Positions 9,225-18,330 of a DNA stretch of 33,579 nucleotides are shown piece by piece (position 1 is the first letter of the stretch; every line of letters starts with the position of its first letter). This stretch comes from Flavobacteriaceae bacterium (GTDB taxonomy: Bacteria; Bacteroidota; Bacteroidia; Flavobacteriales; Flavobacteriaceae): assembly GCA_029861705.1 (NCBI GenBank), contig JAOTYW010000005.1, forward strand, positions 1-33,579. The letters run 5' to 3'. The translations under genes and the position numbers were made by a program. The notes under the pieces are model-generated. The model was not told the origin of the DNA. It did no database searches and saw only the letters and a list, made by a program, of their open reading frames with translations.

Positions 9225-12065
9225 TTACATATCAACTATTATGAATTCAGATCTTCGGTTCATTTGGTGCTTGGCACTGGAGCAACGTACACTTCCATCG
9301 CATTCATTGAGCAACCTTTCTTCACCATAGCCGATAGCGCTTTGAATGCGTTTTGGATCAATACCCTTCGATATTAGGTACTTCCGTGTAGATTTTGCTC
9401 TTCGGTCAGATAGATAACGGTTATAAGCCCGTTTACCTCTGGAATCTGTATGCGATTCGATTGCAATGACCAGCGTTGGATATTCATTCATTACGGTAAC
9501 AAGCTTATCCAATTCCTCAGCCGCATCACTTCGGATATATGATTTATCGAAATCAAAGAAGATCATTTCCAATTTGAGCTTGCGAATACCGTCTTCAACG
9601 CTGATCATATCTTCAAGTCGTCGCATAACCAAATCAGTTTCTACTAGCATGTTGTCTTTTGTAGACACCTCTACTTGCTCATCAAAGTAATCTCCTTTTG
9701 TCACTCGTACGGTGTATTTAGTATTGCTGTCGAGGTCTTCAAACAGGAAGCTACCGTCATCACCAGTCACCATTTCCTTGATCTTACGTCCATTTTCATC
9801 TAATAGCTCTACTAGTGCCTCAGGGAGGATCTCTCCAGTGACTACTTCGGTAACGATACCTGCAATCGCATTTTCATTAGGCTCTTCCGGCAAAATCTTT
9901 TTAAAAGAATAGATGTCATCACTTCCTTTACCTCCTTTTCGGTTGGAAGCAAAATAACCGTGTTGTGTTTCTTCATTAACGATATAAGAGAAATCGTCTT
10001 TATTGCTATTAATTGGCTTGCCGAGGTTACGCACTTCCAAAAATCCTTCGTCATCATTGAATGCTACTTCATATACATCCAAACCTCCAAGACCTACATG
10101 TCCATCGGAAGAGAAATAAAGTTTCTTATCGTTGATAAACGGGAACATCTCTCTTCGTTCAGTATTGATCTCAGGCCCTAGATTTCGGGGCTCAGAAAAA
10201 GAATTATCTCCCTGGATATCTACGACAAAAATGTCTGATTCTCCTAAAGAACCAGGCCTGTCCGACACAAAATACATTTGCTTACCATCAGGCGTTAATA
10301 CGGGATGCCCGGTAGACCAGTCATCACTGTTGAATGGCACTTCCACGGCATCAGTCCATTCGCCATCTACTTTTTTAGACATATAGATTTTAAGGTGATT
10401 AACACCGGACTTATCACGCTTTAATTTCTTCCCGTAGTTGTTACGGGTGAAATACATCGTTTCATTATCAGGCGTAAAGGCAACGGAAGCCTCATGGTAT
10501 TTTGTGTTGACCTTTTTAGACAGCTTAACTGCTTGCTTTACATCTTCTGATTCTTCATTGATTTTGGCCGCATACAGGTCTAAAAAAGGTTCATTATTCC
10601 ATTTATACCTCCTGGTAACAAAAAAGGAGGAATCCGCAGCAGACGCAAAGACAAGTTCATTGTCATTGTAATACATCGGTCCGAAATCGGAATATTTGGA
10701 ATTAATTGCGAGGTTCTTAACCGTAAACTGGTCTTCGGCGCTTAGAATATTGTCCAGGATCACCTCTCTGGGCGTTGCGTTGTCATCATTTGCTAATACG
10801 GCTTCATCTTCTTTCTTCAACTTTTTATTGTACAGCCTCATCAACCGCTTTGCGCGAGCATACTTGCCCGTTCCTTTTAGGGAATGTGCATATTTAAAGA
10901 TGTTTTCTGCAGACATTTCGCCCTTGTGCTTGCTGTAGAGCTGATCGTACCAGTAATACGCCCGCTCCATATTTGTGTTGAAATAGTGCGCATCTCCCGC
11001 TTTCTCTATGATCTCGAATGTATGGTTGTTCTTATTCCTGTTGAGGACTTGCTCGTACAGTTCAGCTGCTTCTGCATACCACATCTTGTTGAAATACAAA
11101 TCAGCTTTCTCCAAAAGCTTAGTTTTAGTTGGATCTTTCTGTGTGTTAAAAGTGGGCTTAAGCAGAATAGTACGTTGTGATGCTTTGTTTTGGTTGGCTC
11201 TTTGGGCCTTTGGCTTAGCAATTTTGGCAGTCTTGGGCACTTCTAGTACCCAGACTTTATTTTTTCTGTCTTTTTGAGTGTAGTTTTTGAGGAATGCGAG
11301 GGTTGTGTTTGAAGATTCAAATTGATCGAGATATACATATGAATTACCAGATTCAGGATGTACTAGGGTACTTGCTGCATATCCCTGATCTCGCAGCTTG
11401 AATTTTAAACGATCTGCATTCTTTCTTTCTCCGAAAACTCCGGCAATGATATAATATCCCGAGGTATACGATACAAGTGCTGCATCGCTTCTTGATGCGA
11501 TTCCGAGCGACTTTATACTTTTCTTGAATTCAATTGAAGAAAGAGCTTTTGCAGATGGATTGATCGTATTTTTAATAGGTGCAACCGGATTAACCATCGT
11601 TTTTCCATTATAGACATGAAGGATCCAAACTTTTTCTTCGAACTTGCCATTTAATTGGGAAGATGCTGAGGAAATAGCCTCGACCCCGGATACATGATAG
11701 CCGAGAGAAACATAATTTAAGTTCTTTTCTGGATGAAATAATACCTGAGCTTTCAGATTCTTAGCTTTCATTTGATCTGAAAGTCTGGAAGCATTTTCTG
11801 CATTGCCAAAAACACCAGAGATAATGTAATAACCATTAAAGGCGTCACTAAATCCATGCTGACTCCGCGTAGCAAATCCTTTTTCCTTTGCCAGGAGGAC
11901 AAAGGCCTTATGTGAAGCTGAAGAGGGCAAACTGTTTTCCTCCAAATTGACAGACGTCAAATTTGAAACAGATGCCTCAGCATAGCTTGCGTGCAATGCA
12001 AAGACCAGGAAGATTATTCCTGCTATTACATTCGCCTGCTGTATTAAGCTACGGGAGAAATTCAT
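9225..12065 (-). CDS. OmpA-family outer-membrane protein with N-terminal SPOR-like repeats, TPR-like region, PD40 beta-propeller, CarboxypepD_reg-like domain and OmpA C-terminus
   Basis: Two GYYII.GVFG... SPOR-like segments; PD40-like TPDGKQMYFVSDRPGSLGESDIFVVDI; carboxypeptidase-regulatory-like ILPEALVELLDENGRKIKEMVTGDDGSFLFEDL; OmpA FFDFDKSYIRSDAAEELDKLV...IESHTDSRGKRAYNRYLSDRRAKSTRKYLISKGID. Confidence 0.93.
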   Translation of the reverse strand: MNFSRSLIQQANVIAGIIFLVFALHASYAEASVSNLTSVNLEENSLPSSASHKAFVLLAKEKGFATRSQHGFSDAFNGYYIISGVFGNAENASRLSDQMKAKNLKAQVLFHPEKNLNYVSLGYHVSGVEAISSASSQLNGKFEEKVWILHVYNGKTMVNPVAPIKNTINPSAKALSSIEFKKSIKSLGIASRSDAALVSYTSGYYIIAGVFGERKNADRLKFKLRDQGYAASTLVHPESGNSYVYLDQFESSNTTLAFLKNYTQKDRKNKVWVLEVPKTAKIAKPKAQRANQNKASQRTILLKPTFNTQKDPTKTKLLEKADLYFNKMWYAEAAELYEQVLNRNKNNHTFEIIEKAGDAHYFNTNMERAYYWYDQLYSKHKGEMSAENIFKYAHSLKGTGKYARAKRLMRLYNKKLKKEDEAVLANDDNATPREVILDNILSAEDQFTVKNLAINSKYSDFGPMYYNDNELVFASAADSSFFVTRRYKWNNEPFLDLYAAKINEESEDVKQAVKLSKKVNTKYHEASVAFTPDNETMYFTRNNYGKKLKRDKSGVNHLKIYMSKKVDGEWTDAVEVPFNSDDWSTGHPVLTPDGKQMYFVSDRPGSLGESDIFVVDIQGDNSFSEPRNLGPEINTERREMFPFINDKKLYFSSDGHVGLGGLDVYEVAFNDDEGFLEVRNLGKPINSNKDDFSYIVNEETQHGYFASNRKGGKGSDDIYSFKKILPEEPNENAIAGIVTEVVTGEILPEALVELLDENGRKIKEMVTGDDGSFLFEDLDSNTKYTVRVTKGDYFDEQVEVSTKDNMLVETDLVMRRLEDMISVEDGIRKLKLEMIFFDFDKSYIRSDAAEELDKLVTVMNEYPTLVIAIESHTDSRGKRAYNRYLSDRRAKSTRKYLISKGIDPKRIQSAIGYGEERLLNECDGSVRCSSAKHQMNRRSEFIIVDM

Positions 12066-12159
12066 CGATTATGGTTTATTCTGGTTGATGCTCTGGCATT
12101 CAACTATTCATGCATTTAACGACGAAGTTATATCTTCCTTTTAGCTGCAAATAGTTTTT

Positions 12160-12189
12160 GTTGTGAAAGAGGTGTTTTATGTCGTGAAC
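12160..12189. promoter_or_regulatory. 21-bp-period direct repeat upstream of the SPOR-OmpA gene
   Basis: GTTGTGAAA-N12-GTCGTGAAC; same spacing and near-identical half-sites to the element at 9158. Confidence 0.55.
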
Positions 12190-12276
12190 AGCGAATTCTT
12201 GTAGTTCATCGATTGTAGGCTATAAACAGTGGCCTTAAATTGTGAGAAAAAACTGATGTTTTTAGACAAATTCTGG

Positions 12277-12800
12277 CTATTCAGTGATGTAGATCCATTC
12301 AGACCTCTCAGATCCTTCCGTTTCTGAGAAACTCAAAACGTAGAAATATGCGCCTTCAATCAATTCTTCGCGACCAAACTTGGTCAATTTTGGCTGTCTT
12401 TTACCAGTCCAGCTATTGTCATAGGCTTCCATTTCATAGACCAAAGTACCCTAACGGTCAAAGACCTGAAGAAAATTGTTGGGATAATTAGTAGTACAAG
12501 CGGCATAAAGCTCACACTTCTTTCCGTTAGCACGCTGAGAAAAATCGTTGAACACTACCAGGCAATCATTTTCAACCCATTTGATGGCCCTTTGATATTT
12601 GCAAGTTGATTTTTCGATGATTTTGTTTCATTAGTCTTAGAACTTCTTAAAAATCATTTAGCAGGATTAGCATTGATAATAAAGCTAAAACTCAATGTTT
12701 CACTTTCCTTTGCCCTGAGCATTGGTAATTTCCAAAGTCCTTCGTCTCATTATAATCACCCAGATCCTGAGTTTAGGCCTCCAGGAAACTTTCCACAGCA
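12277..12800 (-). pseudogene. decayed T9SS type-B (gliding motility-associated) C-terminal-domain protein remnant
   Basis: Minus-strand reading gives VVFNDFSQRANGKKCELYAACTTNYPNNFLQVFDR*GTLVYEMEAYDNSWTGKRQPKLTKFGREELIEGAYFYVLSFSETEGSERSEWIYITE*; in-frame TAG at 12451-12453 where the family has RWG. Upstream fragments DLGDYNETKDFGN and LPMLRAKESETLSFSFIINANPAK lie in different frames. The 12800 boundary is approximate. Confidence 0.8.
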
Positions 12801-12840
12801 AGTAGAATGTACACGAAAATACTAATTGGTATAAAATAAA

Positions 12841-12863
12841 AAACATCCCAACAAGGGATGTTT
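12841..12863 (-). terminator. Rho-independent terminator of tatA
   Basis: AAACATCCC-AACAA-GGGATGTTT; minus strand continues with T-rich TTTTTTATTTTA. Confidence 0.85.
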
Positions 12864-12886
12864 TCAATGTTTTTTAATGCCAGCGA

Positions 12887-13072
12887 CTACAAGTCGTTGT
12901 TCTCTTCTATTTTATCTTCTTCTTTGGATGCGTCTTTGAATTCTTTGATTCCGCTGCCCAATCCACGCATCAGTTCCGGTATTTTTTTACCGCCAAAAAG
13001 AAGTAAAATCACTACAACGACCAATACGATTTGCCAGGGGCCAAACGCAAGTATAATGTTCGATAAGCTCAT
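12887..13072 (-). CDS. tatA: Sec-independent translocase TatA/E-type protein (start trimmed from 13117 to ATG 13072)
   Basis: [52 protein letters not shown]: TatA TM helix, FGxxKxPEL hinge and amphipathic helix. Confidence 0.93.
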   Translation of the reverse strand: MSLSNIILAFGPWQIVLVVVVILLLFGGKKIPELMRGLGSGIKEFKDASKEEDKIEENNDL

Positions 13073-13211
13073 AATCTTGATTTTAGTTACACAAATGTAC
13101 AAAAAAGAAAGACCCAACTATAGAGACACCTAAATATCAAGCTGAATTCCTTTATCTATAATTTAACGTTGGAAAATACAATAAAATATAAATGGTCTTA
13201 TCTTTGTTTTT

Positions 13212-14081
13212 ATGGCCAAGAAAGTGAATAGGCGCAAGGAGATCAGGCGCAAGTTATTGCATAAGTACCGTTTAGTGGTACTCAATGAAAACACTTTTGA
13301 AGAAAAGATCTCTTTTAAATTGAGTCGGTTGAATGTATTTATTACGGGCACGCTTTTCATTATAGCCCTTATTGGCCTGACTACACTTATAATTGCTTTT
13401 ACACCTTTGCGCGAATATATACCCGGTTACTCTTCTACGGCCTTAAAAAGGCGGGCCACTGAATTAACATTTAAAACCGACTCCCTGGTGTCTGTATTAA
13501 ATTATACTAATCGGTATTTAGATAATGTTCGAATGGTCCTGCGTGGCGATATTGAAAACAATGAAATCAATAGGGATAGTCTGTTTACCCCATTTAAAAT
13601 AGATCCTGCGACTGTGGATTTAAGCCCAATTCGGGAAGATTCCCTGCTTCGGGCCGAAGTAGCCCTGGAAGATAAATACAATCTCTTTGAAAGAACAAAC
13701 AGCAATGCCAATCTGGTTTTGTTTTCACCGGTTTCGGGCTCCATATCTCAAGTGTTTGACGCACAACAAAAGCATTACGCTATTGATGTGGTTGCCGCTA
13801 TGGGGAGTCCGGTCAAGGCCATCACCCATGGTACAGTCATCTTTGCAGAATGGACCTCAGAAACCGGATATGTTATGGTTTTAGAACATCAAAACGGCTT
13901 ATTATCCGTGTATAAGCATAACGGGGCCCTTCTTAAAGTTCAGGGCGATTTTGTTCAGGGAGGAGAAGTGATTGCAGAGGTGGGAAATACGGGAGAACTG
14001 ACTACCGGTCCGCATTTGCATTTTGAATTATGGACCAATGGCACCCCTCTGGACCCCTTAAATTATATCGATTTTAAATAG
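13212..14081 (+). CDS. M23 family metallopeptidase (peptidoglycan endopeptidase-like)
   Basis: HYAIDVVAAMGSPVKAITHGTVIFAEWTSETGYVMVLEHQNGLLSVYKHNGALL...GNTGELTTGPHLHFELW. Confidence 0.95.
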   Translation: MAKKVNRRKEIRRKLLHKYRLVVLNENTFEEKISFKLSRLNVFITGTLFIIALIGLTTLIIAFTPLREYIPGYSSTALKRRATELTFKTDSLVSVLNYTNRYLDNVRMVLRGDIENNEINRDSLFTPFKIDPATVDLSPIREDSLLRAEVALEDKYNLFERTNSNANLVLFSPVSGSISQVFDAQQKHYAIDVVAAMGSPVKAITHGTVIFAEWTSETGYVMVLEHQNGLLSVYKHNGALLKVQGDFVQGGEVIAEVGNTGELTTGPHLHFELWTNGTPLDPLNYIDFK

Positions 14082-14082
14082 G

Positions 14083-15579
14083 ATGTCTCTTAAGTCATTT
14101 GCTGCCAGGATATTTGCTACTCGCGTTTTTAAGAAGCAAAATCGGTGGATGAATGATCCGCTGGCCACCCAATTATGCATATTTCGATCCCTGATTAGAT
14201 CAGCTGAAGATACCGCATTTGGTAAGGATCATAATTTCAATACGATTGAGAATTATCAGGATTTTGCCTCGAAGGTTCCTGTTAGAGACTACGAAGGTTT
14301 ACGCCCGTATGTCGATAGGGTAGTGGCAGGTGAGCAGAACATCCTATGGCCTGGTAAGCCTAAATATTTGGCGAAAACATCCGGCACCACCTCAGGTGCT
14401 AAATATATACCTATCACGGAAGAATCCATTCAATGCCAGGTAAATGCCTCTCGCGATGCCATCCTCAATTATATACACGATACGGGTAAGACGGATTTTA
14501 TACATGGGAAAATGATATTTCTGCAGGGCAGCCCAATTTTAAAGAAGAAAAATGGCATGAATATGGGCAGACTTTCTGGAATATCGGCCCATTATGTTCC
14601 TTCCTATCTACAAAAAAATCGTTTGCCAAGCTGGGAAACTAACTGTATCGAGGATTGGGAAACAAAAGTAGAACGAATTATTGATGAAACTATTCACGAA
14701 AATATGTCTGTTATTGCGGGCATACCTTCCTGGGTACAAATGTATTTTGAACGCTTAAAGGAGAGGAGCGGTAAGAATATTGGAGATCTCTTCCCAAATT
14801 TTCAACTTTTTATTTACGGAGGTGTAAACTACGAGCCTTACAGGGCAAAATTTGAAAACCTCATCGGCAAGAGCGTAGATAGTATAGAGTTATTTCCGGC
14901 AAGTGAGGGGTTTTTCGCCTTTCAGGATCTTCAAGATGAAAAAGACATGCTCCTTTTGTTGAATTCAGGGATCTTTTACGAATTCATAACAGCGGATAGC
15001 TTTTTTGATGAAAACCCGGATCGATTAACCCTGGCAGAAGTTCGAGTGGGCGTAAATTATGTGATGATCATCAGTACAAATGCGGGGTTGTGGGGCTATA
15101 ATCTTGGGGATACAATCGCCTTTACTTCTACAAAACCTTATCGGATCATAGTAACAGGAAGGATTAAACATTTTATTTCGGCTTTTGGTGAACATGTTAT
15201 AGCTAAAGAAGTTGAAGAAGCCATGCAAAAGGCGCTTCAAGCTTCAGATGCACGTGTCAGCGAATTTACAGTGGCCCCTCAGGTAGAGACACACGATAAT
15301 GAACTGCCTTATCACGAATGGTTCATTGAATTTGAAGCAGCACCATCGAATATTACGGAATTCAAACATATTCTCGACCAGAGCTTGCAAGAACAAAACA
15401 GTTACTATTTTGATTTAATCGAAGGGAATATTCTCCAACCCTTGAAAGTTTCTTCACTGCAACCGGGAGCCTTTCAGAATTACATGCAATCTCAGGGCAA
15501 ATTGGGTGGTCAGAACAAGGTAGTTCGACTTTCAAATGATCGTAAAATTGGGGACGCTTTACAAGCGTACAAACTTTAG
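14083..15579 (+). CDS. GH3 auxin-responsive promoter-like protein (acyl-adenylate-forming superfamily)
   Basis: YLAKTSGTTSGAKYIPIT motif; ELFPASEGFFAFQD; YNLGDTIAFTSTKPYRIIVTGRIKHFISAFGEHV. Confidence 0.9.
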   Translation: MSLKSFAARIFATRVFKKQNRWMNDPLATQLCIFRSLIRSAEDTAFGKDHNFNTIENYQDFASKVPVRDYEGLRPYVDRVVAGEQNILWPGKPKYLAKTSGTTSGAKYIPITEESIQCQVNASRDAILNYIHDTGKTDFIHGKMIFLQGSPILKKKNGMNMGRLSGISAHYVPSYLQKNRLPSWETNCIEDWETKVERIIDETIHENMSVIAGIPSWVQMYFERLKERSGKNIGDLFPNFQLFIYGGVNYEPYRAKFENLIGKSVDSIELFPASEGFFAFQDLQDEKDMLLLLNSGIFYEFITADSFFDENPDRLTLAEVRVGVNYVMIISTNAGLWGYNLGDTIAFTSTKPYRIIVTGRIKHFISAFGEHVIAKEVEEAMQKALQASDARVSEFTVAPQVETHDNELPYHEWFIEFEAAPSNITEFKHILDQSLQEQNSYYFDLIEGNILQPLKVSSLQPGAFQNYMQSQGKLGGQNKVVRLSNDRKIGDALQAYKL

Positions 15580-15637
15580 TCAAAATCCTTCTAATAGGGA
15601 CGTTTCCTAAAATTTAAGTGTAATTTTACACGCAATT

Positions 15638-17329
15638 ATGAGCAAAGGCGTAAATACTAGCAGAGCCAGAGCATCCACAAGCGCAATTGAGAGGCTTTAT
15701 GTGACCATGCGTCACTTGTTTAATAGGGGCTTTTACAAGCCTATGGGAATTTCCGGTGAATCCTTGCGAAACGCCTTGTTATTGTTGAGGCCTGAGATTT
15801 ATGGTTCAATTGCCGAGGAGAAAATAGAACTCAAAGGTTTGCTTTATGTCCTTGACCGGCTTCCGGAAGGAATAGAGGAATGTCGTTATATCAATCTAAC
15901 TTCAGACGAAGGCTTTACAAGATCTCACATTCAGCCTATTATACCCCCTAAACGACGCAGAAATTGCTATCGGATTGATAGCGAGCAAATGAATATCGAG
16001 ATCACCAGGGGGCGCTCTGATATCTATGACATTTTAACACACCTTACATTCCTATTCATAGAATCCAGAAAAATTTGCGAAAGAGTACTGATTGAAGAAA
16101 CGGGTAAGACAGTCAGAGACTGGTATAAGTTGGAAGAAGCCCTTGCACAAAAAAAATTATCTCAAGAACAGCTGGAAGTAGCCATAATACATACGGCCAA
16201 CATATTGGGCAGGTCATTTGATGAAGTGTTGGAGATCTACAATAAACTGAAAAGTAAGTCGGCCCCACACAGATTTCTTTCTATTATTTATTGGTTAGGC
16301 AAGCTTGCCATTGAAGAAGAAACCGGAGGCGAAAAACGCATTATTACCTTCAGCATGTTACTTCGGGAGCGTTTAGGCCATCATATCCATGGCGATCGAT
16401 GGGCAAATACCATAAAGAAGGTCCTTGACGAAAAAAATCTGCTACATCGTCCATTGCATATCATTAGTGCCAATATGCACAGTGTTGTCAACTCAATTTT
16501 TGCGAGAAAAGCCCTGACTAAAGAATTTTCGAATAATGGAACTTTAGATATTTACAAAGCACTGAGCTTGGAAAAGAATAATCATCTCAGGAATAAGGTC
16601 ATCGAAATGGCCAAAAAGAATGGAATGACTACCATTGAAGACACTTCAGGGACGAACATTGACGTACAACTGTTTGATCTGGCAAATTTGGGAAAAGATG
16701 CCTGCTGTTATGATTTACCGAAAACCCTCTCTAAAAATGAAATTCCTGTAATCCTCGTAATGGACTATGCATTTGGAGAACAGGCGTTTGAGACTATTGA
16801 TGAATTACTTAAACCGTATAAGGCCAATGATCTGGACCCTGTATTCATGAACATAGCCTCCATATCAATTATGGGAAAAGCAGGTATTTTGGAAGGGGGG
16901 AAAGGAGATTTAATGATCCCTACAGCACACATATTCGAGGGAACTGCGGACAATTATCCCATCGACAATGCATTTACAAGAGCCGACTTTGAAGACAATG
17001 GATTGCAAATACTCGAAGGACCTATGGTAACAGTTTTGGGAACATCACTGCAGAATAAAGATATCCTTCACTTTTTTAAAGAATCTACCTGGAAGGCCAT
17101 CGGTCTGGAAATGGAGGGTGTCCATTATCAGAAAGCCATCCAGGCTGCGGCGAAGATCAGAAAAAGCATTCGAGAAGATGTTATCACACGATATGCGTAT
17201 TATGCTTCGGATAACCCTCTAAAAACCGGAGGCACCTTGGCATCAGGAGGTCTCGGTACTACAGGGGTAAAACCCACATATCTGATAACTGACAAAATAT
17301 TAAATCAAATATTTAACTTCAAACCATGA
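15638..17329 (+). CDS. conserved Bacteroidota protein (possibly DUF6909) with nucleoside-phosphorylase-like C-terminal half
   Basis: 563 aa ORF; C-terminal VILVMDYAFGEQAFETIDEL, TAHIFEGTADNYPIDNAF, WKAIGLEMEGVHYQKAI, KTGGTLASGGLG. Confidence 0.75.
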   Translation: MSKGVNTSRARASTSAIERLYVTMRHLFNRGFYKPMGISGESLRNALLLLRPEIYGSIAEEKIELKGLLYVLDRLPEGIEECRYINLTSDEGFTRSHIQPIIPPKRRRNCYRIDSEQMNIEITRGRSDIYDILTHLTFLFIESRKICERVLIEETGKTVRDWYKLEEALAQKKLSQEQLEVAIIHTANILGRSFDEVLEIYNKLKSKSAPHRFLSIIYWLGKLAIEEETGGEKRIITFSMLLRERLGHHIHGDRWANTIKKVLDEKNLLHRPLHIISANMHSVVNSIFARKALTKEFSNNGTLDIYKALSLEKNNHLRNKVIEMAKKNGMTTIEDTSGTNIDVQLFDLANLGKDACCYDLPKTLSKNEIPVILVMDYAFGEQAFETIDELLKPYKANDLDPVFMNIASISIMGKAGILEGGKGDLMIPTAHIFEGTADNYPIDNAFTRADFEDNGLQILEGPMVTVLGTSLQNKDILHFFKESTWKAIGLEMEGVHYQKAIQAAAKIRKSIREDVITRYAYYASDNPLKTGGTLASGGLGTTGVKPTYLITDKILNQIFNFKP

Positions 17330-18330
17330 GTACTGACATTTCAAATTCTCCGGGATCCCCTAATGACGAACTAGATCTGGGTCAACTTTTTACACTAATC
17401 AAAAAGGGATTTTTAGGTGTATTCAAGTTCTTTTTACGCCTTTTCGTCTATGTACGAAATAACATAATTTGGCTGATTGTATTGAGTATACTGGGTGCTG
17501 CCTTGGGAATTGGCTTAAATAAAATATCTGCAAGGAAGTTAAAGACAGAAGTAATTGTCAGTCCCAATTTAAAAAGCAAGAATTACCTATATGATGCTGT
17601 TAATGAGATCAATGGGAAGATTAAAGCCAAAGACACGGCATTTTTTGCCTCCCTGGATGTAGGAAAGCGTGAATTTGAGAAATTTGAGGTTACAGTTGTT
17701 CCTGTTAGTATCAAAATAGAAGAAGACTTAGAGGCGGATATAAAATACCTGGAAGCATTAGAACCTTTTCAGAATTCACAAGCCACAGCAGATATCATCC
17801 GGAATTTACTGATAGATCAAAATTCATTTGAACAAAGAGTTACCTTTTTTTACAGGGATCCAATTTCTGGACCTGTAGTAGCTAGAAAATTAATCGACTA
17901 CATCAATAGCAATGATTACTATAGAAAATTGGTAGATGTCTACAATGCAAATGACCGCTCTCGCCTACTACAAAACGATTCAATTTTAGGTCAGATAGAT
18001 GAATTAATCAATACCTATACAACGCAAATGAATGCTAACGATCAAGCAGTAGAAGGTCAACTGGTCATATCAGAGGAGGAGGAATTGGATATCCCACAAT
18101 TATTTACCCTTAAGAATACCCTTATCACTCAATCTGAATTTAAACGCGTAGAACTGCAACAACGAACGGCTCCTTTAGGCATCGTCAATTTTGGACAATC
18201 TCAGCTTGTAAAAATTCCACTTTTTGGCAAATCAATATTCTTGATCCCATTGATCTTTATAGGGATCTTTATCCTTATTGATATCATAAAATATTTAAAC
18301 AAAAAATCAAGAGAACTCCTTCCTGAATGA
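17326..18330 (+). CDS. Wzz/chain-length-determinant-like inner membrane protein
   Basis: N-terminal TM near IIWLIVLSILGAALGIGLN, periplasmic body, C-terminal TM IFLIPLIFIGIFILIDIIKYL; first gene of the polysaccharide cluster; ATGA overlap with the upstream gene. Confidence 0.7.
   Translation: MSTDISNSPGSPNDELDLGQLFTLIKKGFLGVFKFFLRLFVYVRNNIIWLIVLSILGAALGIGLNKISARKLKTEVIVSPNLKSKNYLYDAVNEINGKIKAKDTAFFASLDVGKREFEKFEVTVVPVSIKIEEDLEADIKYLEALEPFQNSQATADIIRNLLIDQNSFEQRVTFFYRDPISGPVVARKLIDYINSNDYYRKLVDVYNANDRSRLLQNDSILGQIDELINTYTTQMNANDQAVEGQLVISEEEELDIPQLFTLKNTLITQSEFKRVELQQRTAPLGIVNFGQSQLVKIPLFGKSIFLIPLIFIGIFILIDIIKYLNKKSRELLPE

Noticed and set aside
9133-11277. Many ORFs on the plus strand (and extra minus frames) overlapping the large OmpA gene
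   Set aside because: Antisense/out-of-frame shadows of a strongly supported 946-aa coding sequence; low-complexity translations with no family motifs.
12858-13133. Plus-strand 91-aa ORF opposite tatA
   Set aside because: Fully antisense to a clear TatA gene and overlaps its terminator.
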